A DNA stretch of 64,000 nucleotides from Lysobacter sp. Root916 (GCF_001429785.1 NZ_LMJF01000011.1:182385-246384), one strand, 5' to 3'; counted from the stretch's first letter, positions 1-11,065 are shown. The notes: generated by a model from the sequence alone, not told the origin. Numbers and translations: made by a program.

Positions 1-1
1 C

Positions 2-991
2 GGGCGCCGCGGCAACGGCATCTATTGGTGGCGCGGCGACGCGATGCAGCGCGACGACGTGATGCAGGCCGCCAAGGGCGCGTCGCTGATCGTGCATGCG
101 GTGAACCCGTCCGTGTTCCAGGACGGCGATACGCAGTCGCTGAGCATGCTGCAGCACAGCCTGGACGCCGCCATCGCCGGCCGCGCGCGTCTGCTGTTGC
201 CGGGCAGCGCCAGCAACTACGCGCCCTCGGCGTCGGTGGCGGAGGACGCGCCGCAGCAGCCGCAGACGCGGCGCGGCGCGTTGCGGGTGGAGATGGAGCG
301 GCGCCTGCGCGACGCGGTGGAGCAGGGCGCGCGCGCCCTGATCGTGCGCAGCGGCGACCACTTCGGGCCGCACGCCGGCCACAGTTGGTTCGCCCAGGCC
401 ATGGTCGAACCCGGCCGCGCGGTGAGCGGCGTGCGCTACCCCGGCCGCGTCGGCATCGGTCACCAGTGGTGCTATCTGCCGGATCTGGCCGAAACCATGC
501 TGCGCCTGGTCGAACAGGAGGAGCGCCTGGACGCCTACGAGCGTTTCCATGTCGGCGGACATTGGGACGCCGACGGCAGCGCCATGACCGCGGCGATCGC
601 GCGCGCGCTCGGGCGCGCCGGCCTGCGCGTGAAGCGCTTCCCCTGGGCCCTGCTGCGCATGAGTTCGCCGCTGCTGCCGATGTTCCGCGACATCGCCGAA
701 CAGCGCCGGCTGTGGATGGAGCCGGTGCGGCTGGACAACCGTCGTCTGCTCGGCTTCCTCGGCGAGGAGCCGCGCACCGACCTGGACACCGCCGTGCGCG
801 AGACCTTGTATGGCATGGGCTGCCTGCGGACGGCGCCGCTGCCGCAACCCGCGCCCGTGGTCGCGCGAGCGACGCCTACGCCCGAGCAGTTGCCGTTCGA
901 ACTGGCCCTGTTGGAGCGCAAGCTGCTCGATCGCGTGCTGCAGGACCATGCCGCGCAGCGGCATGGCGAGGAACTCGCGATCGCGGCCTGA
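2..991 (+). CDS. NAD(P)-dependent epimerase/extended SDR protein, 5'-truncated
   Basis: The frame is open from base 2, so the window edge cuts the gene and the N-terminal dinucleotide-binding fold is missing; the first ATG at 44 is probably internal. About 330 residues remain. SLIVHAVNP fits the His/Asn-Pro turn that follows the NAD site in extended short-chain reductases, and [12 protein letters not shown] fits the next strand, near the catalytic region. I cannot see a standard YxxxK motif. The C-terminal third is helical and charged. The substrate is unknown. The ABC-2 exporter genes follow after about 130 bp on the same strand, with no obvious functional link. Confidence 0.75.
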   Translation, partial: GRRGNGIYWWRGDAMQRDDVMQAAKGASLIVHAVNPSVFQDGDTQSLSMLQHSLDAAIAGRARLLLPGSASNYAPSASVAEDAPQQPQTRRGALRVEMERRLRDAVEQGARALIVRSGDHFGPHAGHSWFAQAMVEPGRAVSGVRYPGRVGIGHQWCYLPDLAETMLRLVEQEERLDAYERFHVGGHWDADGSAMTAAIARALGRAGLRVKRFPWALLRMSSPLLPMFRDIAEQRRLWMEPVRLDNRRLLGFLGEEPRTDLDTAVRETLYGMGCLRTAPLPQPAPVVARATPTPEQLPFELALLERKLLDRVLQDHAAQRHGEELAIAA

Positions 992-1120
992 GCGCGACGC
1001 CGTCCGCTGCACAGTGCGTGCGCGCCGGGTCGGGTAGAGTGGCGACGCTCGACCTGGTCGGCGGATCCCGCGCCGCCGGCGCCGCCCCGCTGTCGTCGCA
1101 CCGATCCTGACGGAGTTGCC

Positions 1121-2094
<974 letters not shown>

Positions 2095-2098
<4 letters not shown>

Positions 2099-2856
2099 AC
2101 GTCTACGCGATCCGCGCCATCTACTACTTCGAGATGCACCGCACCTGGCGCACCCTGATGCAGAGCATCGCCTCGCCGGTGCTGTCGACCTCGCTGTACT
2201 TCATCGTGTTCGGCTCGGCGATCGGCTCGCGCATGGTCGCCATCGACGGCATCAGCTACGGCGCCTACATCGTGCCGGGCCTGATCATGCTGGCGCTGCT
2301 GACCGAGAGCATCTCCAACGCCTCCTTCGGCATCTACATGCCCAAGTTCACCGGCACCATCTTCGAGATCCTGTCGGCGCCGATCTCCTTCGTCGAGGTG
2401 GTGCTGGGCTACGTCGGCGCGGCCGCGACCAAGTCGGTGATCCTGGGCGCGATCATGCTGGCCACGGCGCGCCTGTTCGTGCCGTTCGAGATCGCGCATC
2501 CGTTCTGGATGGTCGGTTTCCTGGTCCTGACCGCGGTCAGCTTCAGCTTGTTCGGCTTCATCATCGGGGTCTGGGCGGACGGCTTCGAGAAGCTGCAGAT
2601 CGTGCCGATGATGATCGTCACTCCGCTGGCCTTCCTGGGCGGCAGTTTCTATTCCATCCACATGCTGCCGCCGCTGTGGCAGAAGCTGTCGCTGTTCAAT
2701 CCGGTGGTGTACCTGGTCAGCGGCTTTCGCTGGAGCTTCTACGGCGTGTCCGACGTCAGCATCGCGGTCAGCGTGGGCATGACCGCGGCCTTCCTGCTGC
2801 TGTGCCTGCTGGCGATCTGGCTGATCTTCCGCACCGGCTACAAGCTCAAGTCCTAG
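2095..2856 (+). CDS. ABC-2 type transporter permease
   Basis: This is the integral membrane partner of the upstream ATPase (253 residues), with six predicted hydrophobic spans. It carries the ABC-2 family features: a cytoplasmic N-terminus, conserved [12 protein letters not shown] in the middle loop, and [16 protein letters not shown] before the last two spans. The start is the ATG that overlaps the ATPase stop. The pair resembles the E. coli YadG/YadH arrangement. Two identical subunits probably combine with two ATPases in the inner membrane. The substrate is unknown. Confidence 0.9.
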
Positions 2857-2893
2857 GCGCGCGCAAGGCCGCTCGCCGCGGCGACGCGTCCGA

Positions 2894-3178
2894 TCAAGGC
2901 CGCTCGCCGCGGCCTTGCGCCTTGGCGTTGGCGATCACCGCATGCACCAGCTCGCGATCGCGATGGCGCGAGATCGCGACCGCGCCCAGGGCGATCGCGC
3001 GTTCGCGCATCGCGGTGTCGACGTCGTAGTGGGCGCCGCTGGTCTTGTTCTGGAACGCGCGCCGCGGAATCCCTAGCCGCTGCGCGAAGGCGTGCAATTC
3101 GTCCAGGGTATCGGCCATCAGGTGGGCCCAGCGCGCGCCGCGCCAGGGCCAGACGGCATCGTCGACGTAGACGGTCAT
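2894..3178 (-). CDS. DUF4031 domain-containing protein
   Basis: This small cytoplasmic protein (94 residues) spans the whole DUF4031 family: an N-terminal TVYVDDA strand, W-x-HL-x-AD-x-x-DELH in the first helix, then LGIPRRAFQ and HYDV. The function of the family is not established. Its ATG lies 46 bp downstream of the diguanylate cyclase stop on the same strand, so co-transcription is possible. A start at 3178 gives a full-length family member. Confidence 0.85.
   Translation of the reverse strand: MTVYVDDAVWPWRGARWAHLMADTLDELHAFAQRLGIPRRAFQNKTSGAHYDVDTAMRERAIALGAVAISRHRDRELVHAVIANAKAQGRGERP
2895..2917. terminator. GC-rich hairpin between convergent genes
   Basis: A perfect 9-bp stem (CAAGGCCGC / GCGGCCTTG) with a 5-base loop sits at the junction of the ABC permease gene and the DUF4031 gene. 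It overlaps the last codons of the latter. One arm also occurs as a direct copy about 30 bp upstream. There is no T-tract, so termination activity is inferred from position only. Confidence 0.35.
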
Positions 3179-3224
3179 GCGCGATCCGGTGGGGAAGGGG
3201 ACCAGTATCCGCCAGGCGGCGGCA

Positions 3225-4274
<1,050 letters not shown>

Positions 4275-4510
4275 TGCGACAGCCTGTGGTTTGGACCAGT
4301 GTCTCGAACCAGGGTCGGGCGATGTCGTGGGGGATGCGGCTCGTCCTGCCCGAATTGTCTCAGATCGTCGTGCAGGCGATGTCGACGCGGCCGCGCCGCG
4401 GCCCCGCAGGCACGGTCGAACCGGCATGCCGATCGTGGCGTGAAGGCGGGGCCGCACCGAGCTGGCGATGCCCGCCCTAGAATGGGGCTCGCCCGATTGC
4501 GACCACCGTC

Positions 4511-4906
4511 ATGCGGATTTCCGCCCTCCATCACGTTGCCCTGATCTGCTCCGACTACCCGCGCTCCAAGCACTTCTACACCCAGGTGCTGGGGCTGCGG
4601 GTGATCGCCGAGGCCTACCGGGCGGCGCGCGACTCCTACAAGCTCGACCTGGCCCTGCCCGACGGCAGCCAGCTGGAGCTGTTCTCGTTTCCCGATCCGC
4701 CGCCGCGCCCGTCCTACCCAGAGGCGCGCGGCCTGCGCCACCTGGCGTTCGAGGTGGTCGACATTGAGGCCGCGGTGAGCACCCTGCAGGGCCATGGCGT
4801 GAGCGTGGAGCCGGTGCGGGTGGACGAATACACCGGCCGGCGCTACACCTTCTTCGCCGACCCCGACGAACTGCCGCTGGAGTTGTACGAGCGCGCGCCC
4901 GACTGA
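4511..4906 (+). CDS. VOC family protein, YaeR/GloA2-like
   Basis: This 131-residue cytoplasmic protein of the vicinal oxygen chelate superfamily consists of two beta-alpha-beta-beta-beta units. The probable metal ligands of the glyoxalase fold are present: His in LHHVALIC, Glu in LELF, His in LRHLAFEV and Glu in LPLELYE. Length and motifs match the YaeR/GloA2 subgroup rather than classical GloA. That subgroup's substrate is poorly defined, so glyoxalase activity should not be assumed. It converges on the DedA-rhodanese gene with a 10-bp gap. Confidence 0.85.
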   Translation: MRISALHHVALICSDYPRSKHFYTQVLGLRVIAEAYRAARDSYKLDLALPDGSQLELFSFPDPPPRPSYPEARGLRHLAFEVVDIEAAVSTLQGHGVSVEPVRVDEYTGRRYTFFADPDELPLELYERAPD

Positions 4907-4916
4907 GCGCGCGTCT

Positions 4917-5834
4917 TCAGTCGCGCGCGATCGCGTGGCCTTCGGCCGCCCAGGCCGCGAAGCCGCCCGCGAGCGGGCGCACGCGCTTGTAGCCGCGGCG
5001 CTTGAGTTCCTGCGCCAGCACCGCTGCTGAGGCCTCGCTGGGACAGTCGCAATAGACGATCACTTCGTCGGCCGGTATCAACGGCGCGTCCGACAGGGTG
5101 GCGACGAAGATCGCGCCCGGGATCCAGCCCGATTCGGCGCGGCTCTCGGCGCGGCGGACGTCCAGGATGGTCGGGCCGCTGCCGTCCTCGATCATGCGGT
5201 AGAGCTCGCCGACCGTGATCCGGGCCATGCGCAACTGGCGCAGGAACCACTGCCGGCGCACCCACTTGTAAGCCACGAAGGCCGCGATCAGCGCCAGCAA
5301 CACAGGCAGCGCGTAGTGGCCCAGCGCTTCCAGGCGCTCGAGCACGTCGTTGACCGCGCGATGGAACACCGCGCCCACCGCCACCGCCACGCTGGCCCAT
5401 AGCAGCGCGCCGATCGCGTCGAACAGCAGGAAGCGGCGCGTGCTGGTGCCGGTGTCGCCGGCCAGGGTGGTCGCGACCGCGGCGAAGCCGGGCACGAACT
5501 TGGCCAGGATCAGCGAGGGCGCGCCCCAGCGCGCGTACACGCCGCGCGTCATCAGCACGCAGGAATCCGGCGACAGCGACAGTCGGCACATCAGCTTCAG
5601 CAGCGCATTGCCGAACCGGCGCCCGCCCAGGAACCACAGCCAGTCGGCGACCACCGCGGCGGCCGAGGCGACCAGCACGATCGCCAGCAGGCTCTCGCCG
5701 CGGTCGACCGCGATCGCGGCGGTGACGATGATCGGCGGGTAGGCCGGCACCGGCAGCCCGCCCTGATCCAGCAGCACGGCGACGAAGACCACAAGCAGGC
5801 CGTAGCTTTCGATCAGGTGCAGCAGCATGTCCAT
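4917..5834 (-). CDS. DedA-family membrane protein fused to a rhodanese domain
   Basis: This 305-residue protein has two parts. Residues about 1-190 form a DedA/SNARE-associated domain with several membrane spans and the family motif region FVPGFAAVATTLAGD. Residues about 205-300 form a cytoplasmic rhodanese domain with a candidate catalytic Cys262 at the end of VIVYC, followed by DCPSE. DedA proteins are linked to undecaprenyl-phosphate and phospholipid translocation and membrane homeostasis; rhodanese domains carry persulfide sulfur. The start is the ATG at 5834 (MDMLLHLIESYG). The frame runs on upstream through nadV, but that is a shadow. It lies downstream of nadV on the same strand with a 134-bp gap. 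Confidence 0.9.
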   Translation of the reverse strand: MDMLLHLIESYGLLVVFVAVLLDQGGLPVPAYPPIIVTAAIAVDRGESLLAIVLVASAAAVVADWLWFLGGRRFGNALLKLMCRLSLSPDSCVLMTRGVYARWGAPSLILAKFVPGFAAVATTLAGDTGTSTRRFLLFDAIGALLWASVAVAVGAVFHRAVNDVLERLEALGHYALPVLLALIAAFVAYKWVRRQWFLRQLRMARITVGELYRMIEDGSGPTILDVRRAESRAESGWIPGAIFVATLSDAPLIPADEVIVYCDCPSEASAAVLAQELKRRGYKRVRPLAGGFAAWAAEGHAIARD

Positions 5835-5968
5835 CGGGCTCTCGGGCGGCAGGCCACGCGGGCCAGAGCGGCAGTGTCCGCGCAGCCCCGGCGCCGCGCA
5901 ATCGGCGCCGGGAAGAAGCAGCGTTGCGCGGCTGGCACGCCGCGCCAACGGGCCCGTGGCGCCCGCGC

Positions 5969-7393
5969 TTACAGCCGCGCGGCGTTGGCCAGGGCGCGCA
6001 CCTCGTCGAAACGCCAGTCGCGCAGCAGGCGGCCGTTCTCCCACACCGTGACCATGGCGTCGTCGTAACCGGCCGGCCGAGTCAGATCTTCCAGCGTCGC
6101 GGCCTCGGCCGGCACCGGCACGGTCTTGAAGTGGCCGTACTCGCGATGGCGCAGCAGGGTCATGCGACCGCGTTTGCTGGCCTTGCCCTTGTCGGTGACC
6201 GGGTCCTTGTAGACGTCGATCCATTCGCCGTTCACGCGCGCGGCCGAGCACTTGAGCGCGAACTTCTGGGTATCGCGGTCCAAGCGTTGCAGCAGCGCGC
6301 CGCCCATGCCGAAGGCGAGGTTGTCGGTGGCGTAGCCGTAGCTGGTCGCGCGTTCCAGGATCGCGCGGATGCTGGTCGGGTTGATGCCGTCGCCCTGGAT
6401 CACGCGCACGTGGTTGAGCACCTTGTAGCCCTTGCCGTTGACGGTATGGCCGAAGGCTTCGTCGAGCAGGCTCAGGCACTGGTGGACCACGTCGACCGGG
6501 TCGCCGGAGTCGGGGCGGATCACCACGGTCGCGCCCGAGGCGATCACTTCCTCGCGCAGGGTCTTGCCCCAGTGCTCGCGGATCGCGTGGAAGATGTCGT
6601 AGCTGTCCGAAACCACGGCCACGATCGCGCCGGGCTTGGCGAACTGGCGCAGCATGTTGCGGTAGGCGTCGACCTCGTGCTCGCGGCCCCAGCTGGTGAT
6701 GGTGCTGTGCTCGGCGGCCGGGATCGAATAGCCGGCCATGGCCTCGTGATAGTAGGCGCGCGCCGCGAGCAGGCCGGCGACGGTGTCGGTGCCCATGAAG
6801 TTGACCAGGTGGGCGACGCCGCCCAGCGCGGCCGATTCGGCGCTGGATACGCCGCGCGCGCCGAAGTCGTGCAGCTTGAACGGCAGTTGGCCTTCGGGAT
6901 CGTCGCTGGTGCGTTCCAGGAACTGGCGGATGGTCTGCTTGGCGTGCCAGCTGATCGTGGCCACCGTCACCGGGTACCACAGGCGCAGCAGCAGGGTCTC
7001 GACGTAGGACGGCACCCAATACGCCTGCGGGTCGGTGGATTCGATCGTGACCAGGGCCTGATGGGTCGGCACCACCGTGCCTTCGGGCACCGCGCGGATG
7101 CGCAGCGGCAGCAGGCCGCCGTGGTGATCGACGATGTAGCGCCAACCGGCTTCGTTGAAGGGCTCGCCGTGCGCGGCGTAGAGATCGCGCGCCTCGTCGA
7201 TATCGGCGTGGCTGATCGGCTTGCCCAGGTATTCCTTGAGGATGGCCTGCAAGCCGAAGAATACGGTGCGATCGTAGACCCCGCCGCGCGATTCGACGTA
7301 GAAGAACGTGGCGTCGGTGCCGGGCGGATACTGCAGCCAGTGACTGGCCTTGTAGCTGTCGGTGTTGAGCAGCAGGTTGTTCAGGCATTGCAT
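5969..7393 (-). CDS. nadV: Nicotinamide phosphoribosyltransferase (NAMPT family)
   Basis: NadV joins nicotinamide to phosphoribosyl pyrophosphate to give NMN, so NAD can be rebuilt without deamidation. The 474 residues cover the full family length. DSYKASHW at the N-terminus, AAEHSTITSWG (containing the histidine that is phosphorylated in human NAMPT) and RPDSGDP are all characteristic of NAMPT rather than nicotinate phosphoribosyltransferase. It lies 64 bp downstream of the NMN adenylyltransferase/Nudix gene on the same strand, forming a two-step salvage unit. The enzyme is presumed cytosolic and dimeric. Confidence 0.94.
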   Translation of the reverse strand: MQCLNNLLLNTDSYKASHWLQYPPGTDATFFYVESRGGVYDRTVFFGLQAILKEYLGKPISHADIDEARDLYAAHGEPFNEAGWRYIVDHHGGLLPLRIRAVPEGTVVPTHQALVTIESTDPQAYWVPSYVETLLLRLWYPVTVATISWHAKQTIRQFLERTSDDPEGQLPFKLHDFGARGVSSAESAALGGVAHLVNFMGTDTVAGLLAARAYYHEAMAGYSIPAAEHSTITSWGREHEVDAYRNMLRQFAKPGAIVAVVSDSYDIFHAIREHWGKTLREEVIASGATVVIRPDSGDPVDVVHQCLSLLDEAFGHTVNGKGYKVLNHVRVIQGDGINPTSIRAILERATSYGYATDNLAFGMGGALLQRLDRDTQKFALKCSAARVNGEWIDVYKDPVTDKGKASKRGRMTLLRHREYGHFKTVPVPAEAATLEDLTRPAGYDDAMVTVWENGRLLRDWRFDEVRALANAARL

Positions 7394-7457
7394 GACGGGA
7401 AGCTCCTTCGCGTCGGGATGACCGGCGGTCTGTCCGCCGGCGGGGGCGGCCGGCGGT

Positions 7458-8507
7458 TCAACCGCGGCCGAGGAAGAACTCGAGTATGTGCAGGTGGTCT
7501 TCGAACAGCTGCGGGCCCATCTCCAGCGCCACGCTGACCGGAATCCAGCGCGCCTTGTCGGCGTCGTCGCCGCCGCGCACGTCGGGCAGCTCGCCGCTGG
7601 GGAAGTCGAAATGGAAGGCGTGGGTGATGGTGCGCCCGCGCTGGCTGCGTTCGGGGTGGTCGAACACGTGCTGGTGGCGGATCGATCCCTTCAGCACCGG
7701 CAGCGGAATCTTCAGCCGGGTCTCTTCGCGCAGCTCGCGCAGGCAGGCGTCGAGCAGGCTTTCGTCCTGGCCGACGAAGCCGCCGGGCAGCGCCCACAGG
7801 CCCTTGCCGGGCTCGGCGCGGCGCCGCACCAGCAGCACGTGGCCGGAATGCACCACCACCGCGTCGGTGGTGACGAAGGTGGGCGGGTAAGGCGCGTCGG
7901 CCCAGGCCGCGCGGTAGGTGTCGATGAACTGGTGCTCGGCGACCAGTTGCTTGAACGCCGGCGAGTTCTTGCGGAAGGCCTCGAGCATGTCGAACACCGG
8001 GCCGGGCACGTTGGCGCGGATCAGCATCAGGCCGCCGTGGCTGTCGAGCTGATTGGCCTCGTACAGATAGCGGCGCAGCTCGGTGGCCGACAGGGTGGCG
8101 GTGTGCTGCACGTCGACCAGTTGCCACTGCGGGAACTCGCGCAGGTAGTAGCTGGAGGTGTCCTTGTCCTGACCGATCAGGCCCACCCGCGCCTGCGCGT
8201 CTCCGCCGTCCTGGGCGATCGCCTCGGCGACCGCGCGCTGCACGCCGGCGATCCAGCGGCTTTCGTTGTAGAGACGGTCGCGCAGCGGACGCACGATCAA
8301 GCGTTCGGCGGCGTCGCCCAAGGCGGATTGGATCATCACCGCGCGTTCGGCCACGGTGAACGGGTTCTTGGTGGTGCGCGGGGTATCGGCCGAGCCGACC
8401 AGGAAGATGACCTTGCGGGCCTTGCTCAGGGCGAGGCGGGCGACGGCAGCATGACCGTTGTGGAACGGTTCGAAACGCCCGATGAAAACCAGGTAGTCGT
8501 AGTCCAT
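7458..8507 (-). CDS. nadM: Bifunctional NMN adenylyltransferase / Nudix hydrolase
   Basis: This is a 349-residue fusion. Residues 1-175 form a nucleotidyltransferase with GRFEPFHNGH, the HxGH-type ATP-binding motif of NadM, which turns NMN plus ATP into NAD. Residues about 210-345 form a Nudix domain whose box contains the invariant G-x5-E-x7-RE-x2-EE pattern, with Arg in place of the late Gly. In related fusions (Synechocystis slr0787) the Nudix half hydrolyses ADP-ribose. It is the first gene of the nadM-nadV unit. The methyltransferase gene diverges from it across 233 bp. Confidence 0.93.
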   Translation of the reverse strand: MDYDYLVFIGRFEPFHNGHAAVARLALSKARKVIFLVGSADTPRTTKNPFTVAERAVMIQSALGDAAERLIVRPLRDRLYNESRWIAGVQRAVAEAIAQDGGDAQARVGLIGQDKDTSSYYLREFPQWQLVDVQHTATLSATELRRYLYEANQLDSHGGLMLIRANVPGPVFDMLEAFRKNSPAFKQLVAEHQFIDTYRAAWADAPYPPTFVTTDAVVVHSGHVLLVRRRAEPGKGLWALPGGFVGQDESLLDACLRELREETRLKIPLPVLKGSIRHQHVFDHPERSQRGRTITHAFHFDFPSGELPDVRGGDDADKARWIPVSVALEMGPQLFEDHLHILEFFLGRG

Positions 8508-8728
8508 GAGGCTCCCTCACGGTGAGTAGCCCCGGGTCTGTCCCTGGGCTTGTCGATCATGCTACGCCGATCGCGCGAAGCCGACAATGCGGTCGCGTGG
8601 TTCGCTCGCGACCCGTCCGGGATGCCGCTGCCGCGTCTACGCCTGATCCTCACATGCGCCGTCGCAAGATCGCGTATGGGGCGAATGCCGACGCGAACGG
8701 ACGCGCGGCGGCGGCCCCGTCGCTAGGC

Positions 8729-8735
8729 GGGAGGA
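8729..8735 (+). promoter_or_regulatory. Strong Shine-Dalgarno that fixes a GTG start
   Basis: GGGAGGA ends five bases before the GTG at 8741. ATG or GTG codons further upstream in the same frame (for example 8654) lack such a site and would add residues of noncoding composition. This supports GTG as the real start of the methyltransferase. Confidence 0.7.
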
Positions 8736-8740
8736 AGCAC

Positions 8741-9547
8741 GTGCAATTGCAAGGCGCCCAGCAGACGCTGTTGATCACGCTCTACGCCAAGGCCCTGGAC
8801 AACCGTTCGGCGCAGCCGCTGCTGCACGACGAACTGGCCGACGAGATCGTGCGCCGGATCGACTACGACTTCGGCCGCTTCCCGCTCAATACCGGCCAGA
8901 TCGCCGGCATCGCCCTGCGCGCCAAGGTGCTGGACGAGTGGGCGCGCGAATGGCTGGCGCAGCATCCCGACACCATCGTGCTGCACCTGGGCTGCGGCCT
9001 GGACACGCGCGTGTTCCGGATCAATCCGCCCGCCGATCTGGACTGGATCGATATCGACTATCCGCAGGTGATCCAACTGCGTCGCGAGTTGCTGCCCGAG
9101 CGTTACGGCAGCTACCGCATGCTGGCGGTGGACGCGTCCGATCCGGACTGGCTGGCGCCGATCGCCGGCGGCCGCCCGGCGCTGGTGATCAGCGAAGGCC
9201 TGTTCCCGTATCTGGAGGAGGCCGACGCGCGCGACTTGGTGAAGCGCGTGATCGACCGCTTCCCGCGCGGCGAATGGTTGTGCGACATCTATAGCCGCTT
9301 CGCCCTGCGCCTGCTGCGGCGCTCCTGGGTCGGCCGCAGCACCGGCGCGCGCTTCGGCGATTGGGGCGTCGACGATCCGCGCGAGATGGAGGACTGGCAT
9401 CCGCGCCTGACCTTCGTCGACGAGCCGCGCTTGAGCGAACGCCCCGACGTGCTGGGTCTGCCCGCGCGCCAACGCTGGGTCTACCGCGCCTACGACCGCT
9501 GGAGCTGGCTGCGCCGGCTGGGGCGGCTGGCGCGCTACCGATTCTGA
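8741..9547 (+). CDS. Class I SAM-dependent methyltransferase (LCM/PPM1 family)
   Basis: From the GTG at 8741 the protein has 268 residues. VQLQGAQQTLLITLYAKALDN at the N-terminus and VLHLGCGLDTRVFR (the SAM-binding loop), followed by WIDIDYPQV and SEGLFPYL, match bacterial members of the leucine carboxyl methyltransferase family (PF04072). These act on small-molecule or polyketide carboxylates, and the substrate here is unknown. It diverges from the NAD salvage genes and converges on the AhpD-like gene. Confidence 0.88.
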   Translation: MQLQGAQQTLLITLYAKALDNRSAQPLLHDELADEIVRRIDYDFGRFPLNTGQIAGIALRAKVLDEWAREWLAQHPDTIVLHLGCGLDTRVFRINPPADLDWIDIDYPQVIQLRRELLPERYGSYRMLAVDASDPDWLAPIAGGRPALVISEGLFPYLEEADARDLVKRVIDRFPRGEWLCDIYSRFALRLLRRSWVGRSTGARFGDWGVDDPREMEDWHPRLTFVDEPRLSERPDVLGLPARQRWVYRAYDRWSWLRRLGRLARYRF

Positions 9548-9581
9548 GGCGCGCCAACCGTCGTTACTCGCCCCCTCAACC

Positions 9582-10040
9582 TCATGCCGCGTTGGCGGCG
9601 CGGGTGGCCGGCGGTGTCTTGCGGAACGGAATCGCCAGACGGTTCCAGGCGTTGATCGCGATCACCGCGTAATTGAGCGCGCCCAGGTCCTGTTCGCCGA
9701 ACGCGGCCAGCGCGCGCGCATAGACCGCGTCGGCGACCGGCGCGTCGGCCACGCGCGTGACCGCTTCGGTCCAGGCCAGGGCGGCGCGTTCGCGTTCGCT
9801 GAAGGGACCTTCGTCCCACACCCGCAGCAACTGCAGGCGTTCGGCGGTTTCGCCGTGGGCCATGGCCTCGCGCGTGTGCAGCCACAGGCAGTAGGCGCAG
9901 CCGTTGATCTGCGAGGCGCGCACGTTGATCAGGTCGATCAGCGCGGTTTCCAGGCCGCTGCGTTCGACCGCGCTGTGCAGGGCGCCCAGGGCCTGGAGGC
10001 CGCTGGGTAGCAGGGTATTGGTGTCGAGGCGTTGCGACAT
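9582..10040 (-). CDS. Carboxymuconolactone decarboxylase / AhpD-like protein
   Basis: This 152-residue helical protein contains NGCAYCLWLHTREA, the Cys-x-x-Cys...His redox motif of AhpD-type alkylhydroperoxidases. Such proteins reduce peroxides or take part in antioxidant relay. The gene starts with an ATG at 10040 and diverges from a LysR regulator 107 bp away. This is a classic regulator-target layout and suggests LysR-controlled peroxide or electrophile detoxification. The physiological substrate is not evident. Confidence 0.9.
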   Translation of the reverse strand: MSQRLDTNTLLPSGLQALGALHSAVERSGLETALIDLINVRASQINGCAYCLWLHTREAMAHGETAERLQLLRVWDEGPFSERERAALAWTEAVTRVADAPVADAVYARALAAFGEQDLGALNYAVIAINAWNRLAIPFRKTPPATRAANAA

Positions 10041-10117
10041 GTGCGTGCTCCATTAGGGGAAGGCGGCGCCCGTGCCGGGCGTCTGCGGAGCAGGTTAGGA
10101 TGTTCATCAGTGAAATA

Positions 10118-10133
10118 CATTCCGACAAGAATG
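10118..10133. promoter_or_regulatory. Candidate LysR operator in the divergent intergenic region
   Basis: CATTC-N6-GAATG is an interrupted palindrome 14 bp upstream of the LysR-type gene and within the spacer shared with the AhpD-like gene. Size and placement fit a LysR-type binding half-site pair. No binding data are implied. Confidence 0.35.
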
Positions 10134-10147
10134 CAAGCGGTGATTGC

Positions 10148-11053
10148 ATGAATGAACAACGCCTGTCCTGGGACGACTACCGTTTCATCCTCGCCGTCGG
10201 CCGCGCCGGTTCGCTCAACGGTGCGTCCAAGCGGCTGGGCGTGAGCCACCCCACGGTGTTCCGGCGCATCAACGAGATCGAGCGTAAGCTCGGCGCGCGC
10301 CTGTTCGAGCGCGCGCGCGACGGCTATGCGGCGACCGTAACCGGCGAGGAAGTGATCGCGGTGGCGGCCGAGATCGAGCAGCGTATCGAGGCCACCGAGC
10401 GCCGGCTCTCGGGCCTGGACGCGCGCCCGGCCGGCAGCTTGCGCGTGACCACGGCCGAGGCCCTGCTGAGCGGCCTGATGCCGCCGTTGCTGGCGCGGTT
10501 CCGCCAGGCCTATCCGCGCATCGTGCTGGAACTGACCGCCGACAACGCCACCCGCGACCTCAGCCGCCGCGAAGCCGACGTGGCGCTGCGCCCCGGCGGA
10601 CAACCGCCGGACAGTCTGATCGGGCGCAAGATCGCGACGATCGCGGCGGCGGTGTACCGGCCGCGCAAATTCAAACTGCGCGCGGGCGCCGACCTGGGCG
10701 AGCAGGATTGGGTGGTGCCGGACGACAGCCTGTCGCATATCGCGATGGCGCAGTGGGGGATCAAGCGCGGCTATCACGAGACCGCGGTGCTACGCAGCAA
10801 CAGCCTGCTCGCGCTGCGCGACGCGGCCGCGGCCGGGATCGGCATGGCGGTATTGCCCTGCCATCTGTGCGACGGCGATAAGCGACTGGTGCGGGTCGGC
10901 GATCCGATACCGGAGCTGCGCTCGGACCTGTGGCTGCTGACCCATCCGGATCTGCGCCGCAGCGCGCGGGTCAAGGTATTCCTGGACGCCATGCGCACGG
11001 GCTTCGCGGAATTGCAGCCGCGTCTGGACGGATTGCCCGCGCGCGAGGGGTAG
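10148..11053 (+). CDS. LysR-family transcriptional regulator
   Basis: This 301-residue protein has an N-terminal winged helix-turn-helix (residues about 6-65; RAGSLNGASKRLGVSHPTVFRRI is typical LysR) followed by an effector-binding domain of about 210 residues. The frame opens at 10100, but the ATG at 10148 (MNEQRLSWDDYRFIL) gives the normal family N-terminus. It diverges from the AhpD-like gene, which is its likely target, and probably represses its own promoter. The effector is unknown. Confidence 0.9.
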   Translation: MNEQRLSWDDYRFILAVGRAGSLNGASKRLGVSHPTVFRRINEIERKLGARLFERARDGYAATVTGEEVIAVAAEIEQRIEATERRLSGLDARPAGSLRVTTAEALLSGLMPPLLARFRQAYPRIVLELTADNATRDLSRREADVALRPGGQPPDSLIGRKIATIAAAVYRPRKFKLRAGADLGEQDWVVPDDSLSHIAMAQWGIKRGYHETAVLRSNSLLALRDAAAAGIGMAVLPCHLCDGDKRLVRVGDPIPELRSDLWLLTHPDLRRSARVKVFLDAMRTGFAELQPRLDGLPAREG

Positions 11054-11065
11054 GAAAAATCCTAC
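11050..11065. repeat. Short palindrome at the end of the LysR gene
   Basis: GTAGG-AAAAAT-CCTAC is a perfect 5-bp inverted repeat that overlaps the LysR stop codon. Its AT-rich core contrasts with the surroundings. The hairpin is too weak to be a convincing terminator, and a protein-binding site is possible. The rest of the 184-bp spacer before the small gene at 11238 shows nothing I can name. Confidence 0.3.
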
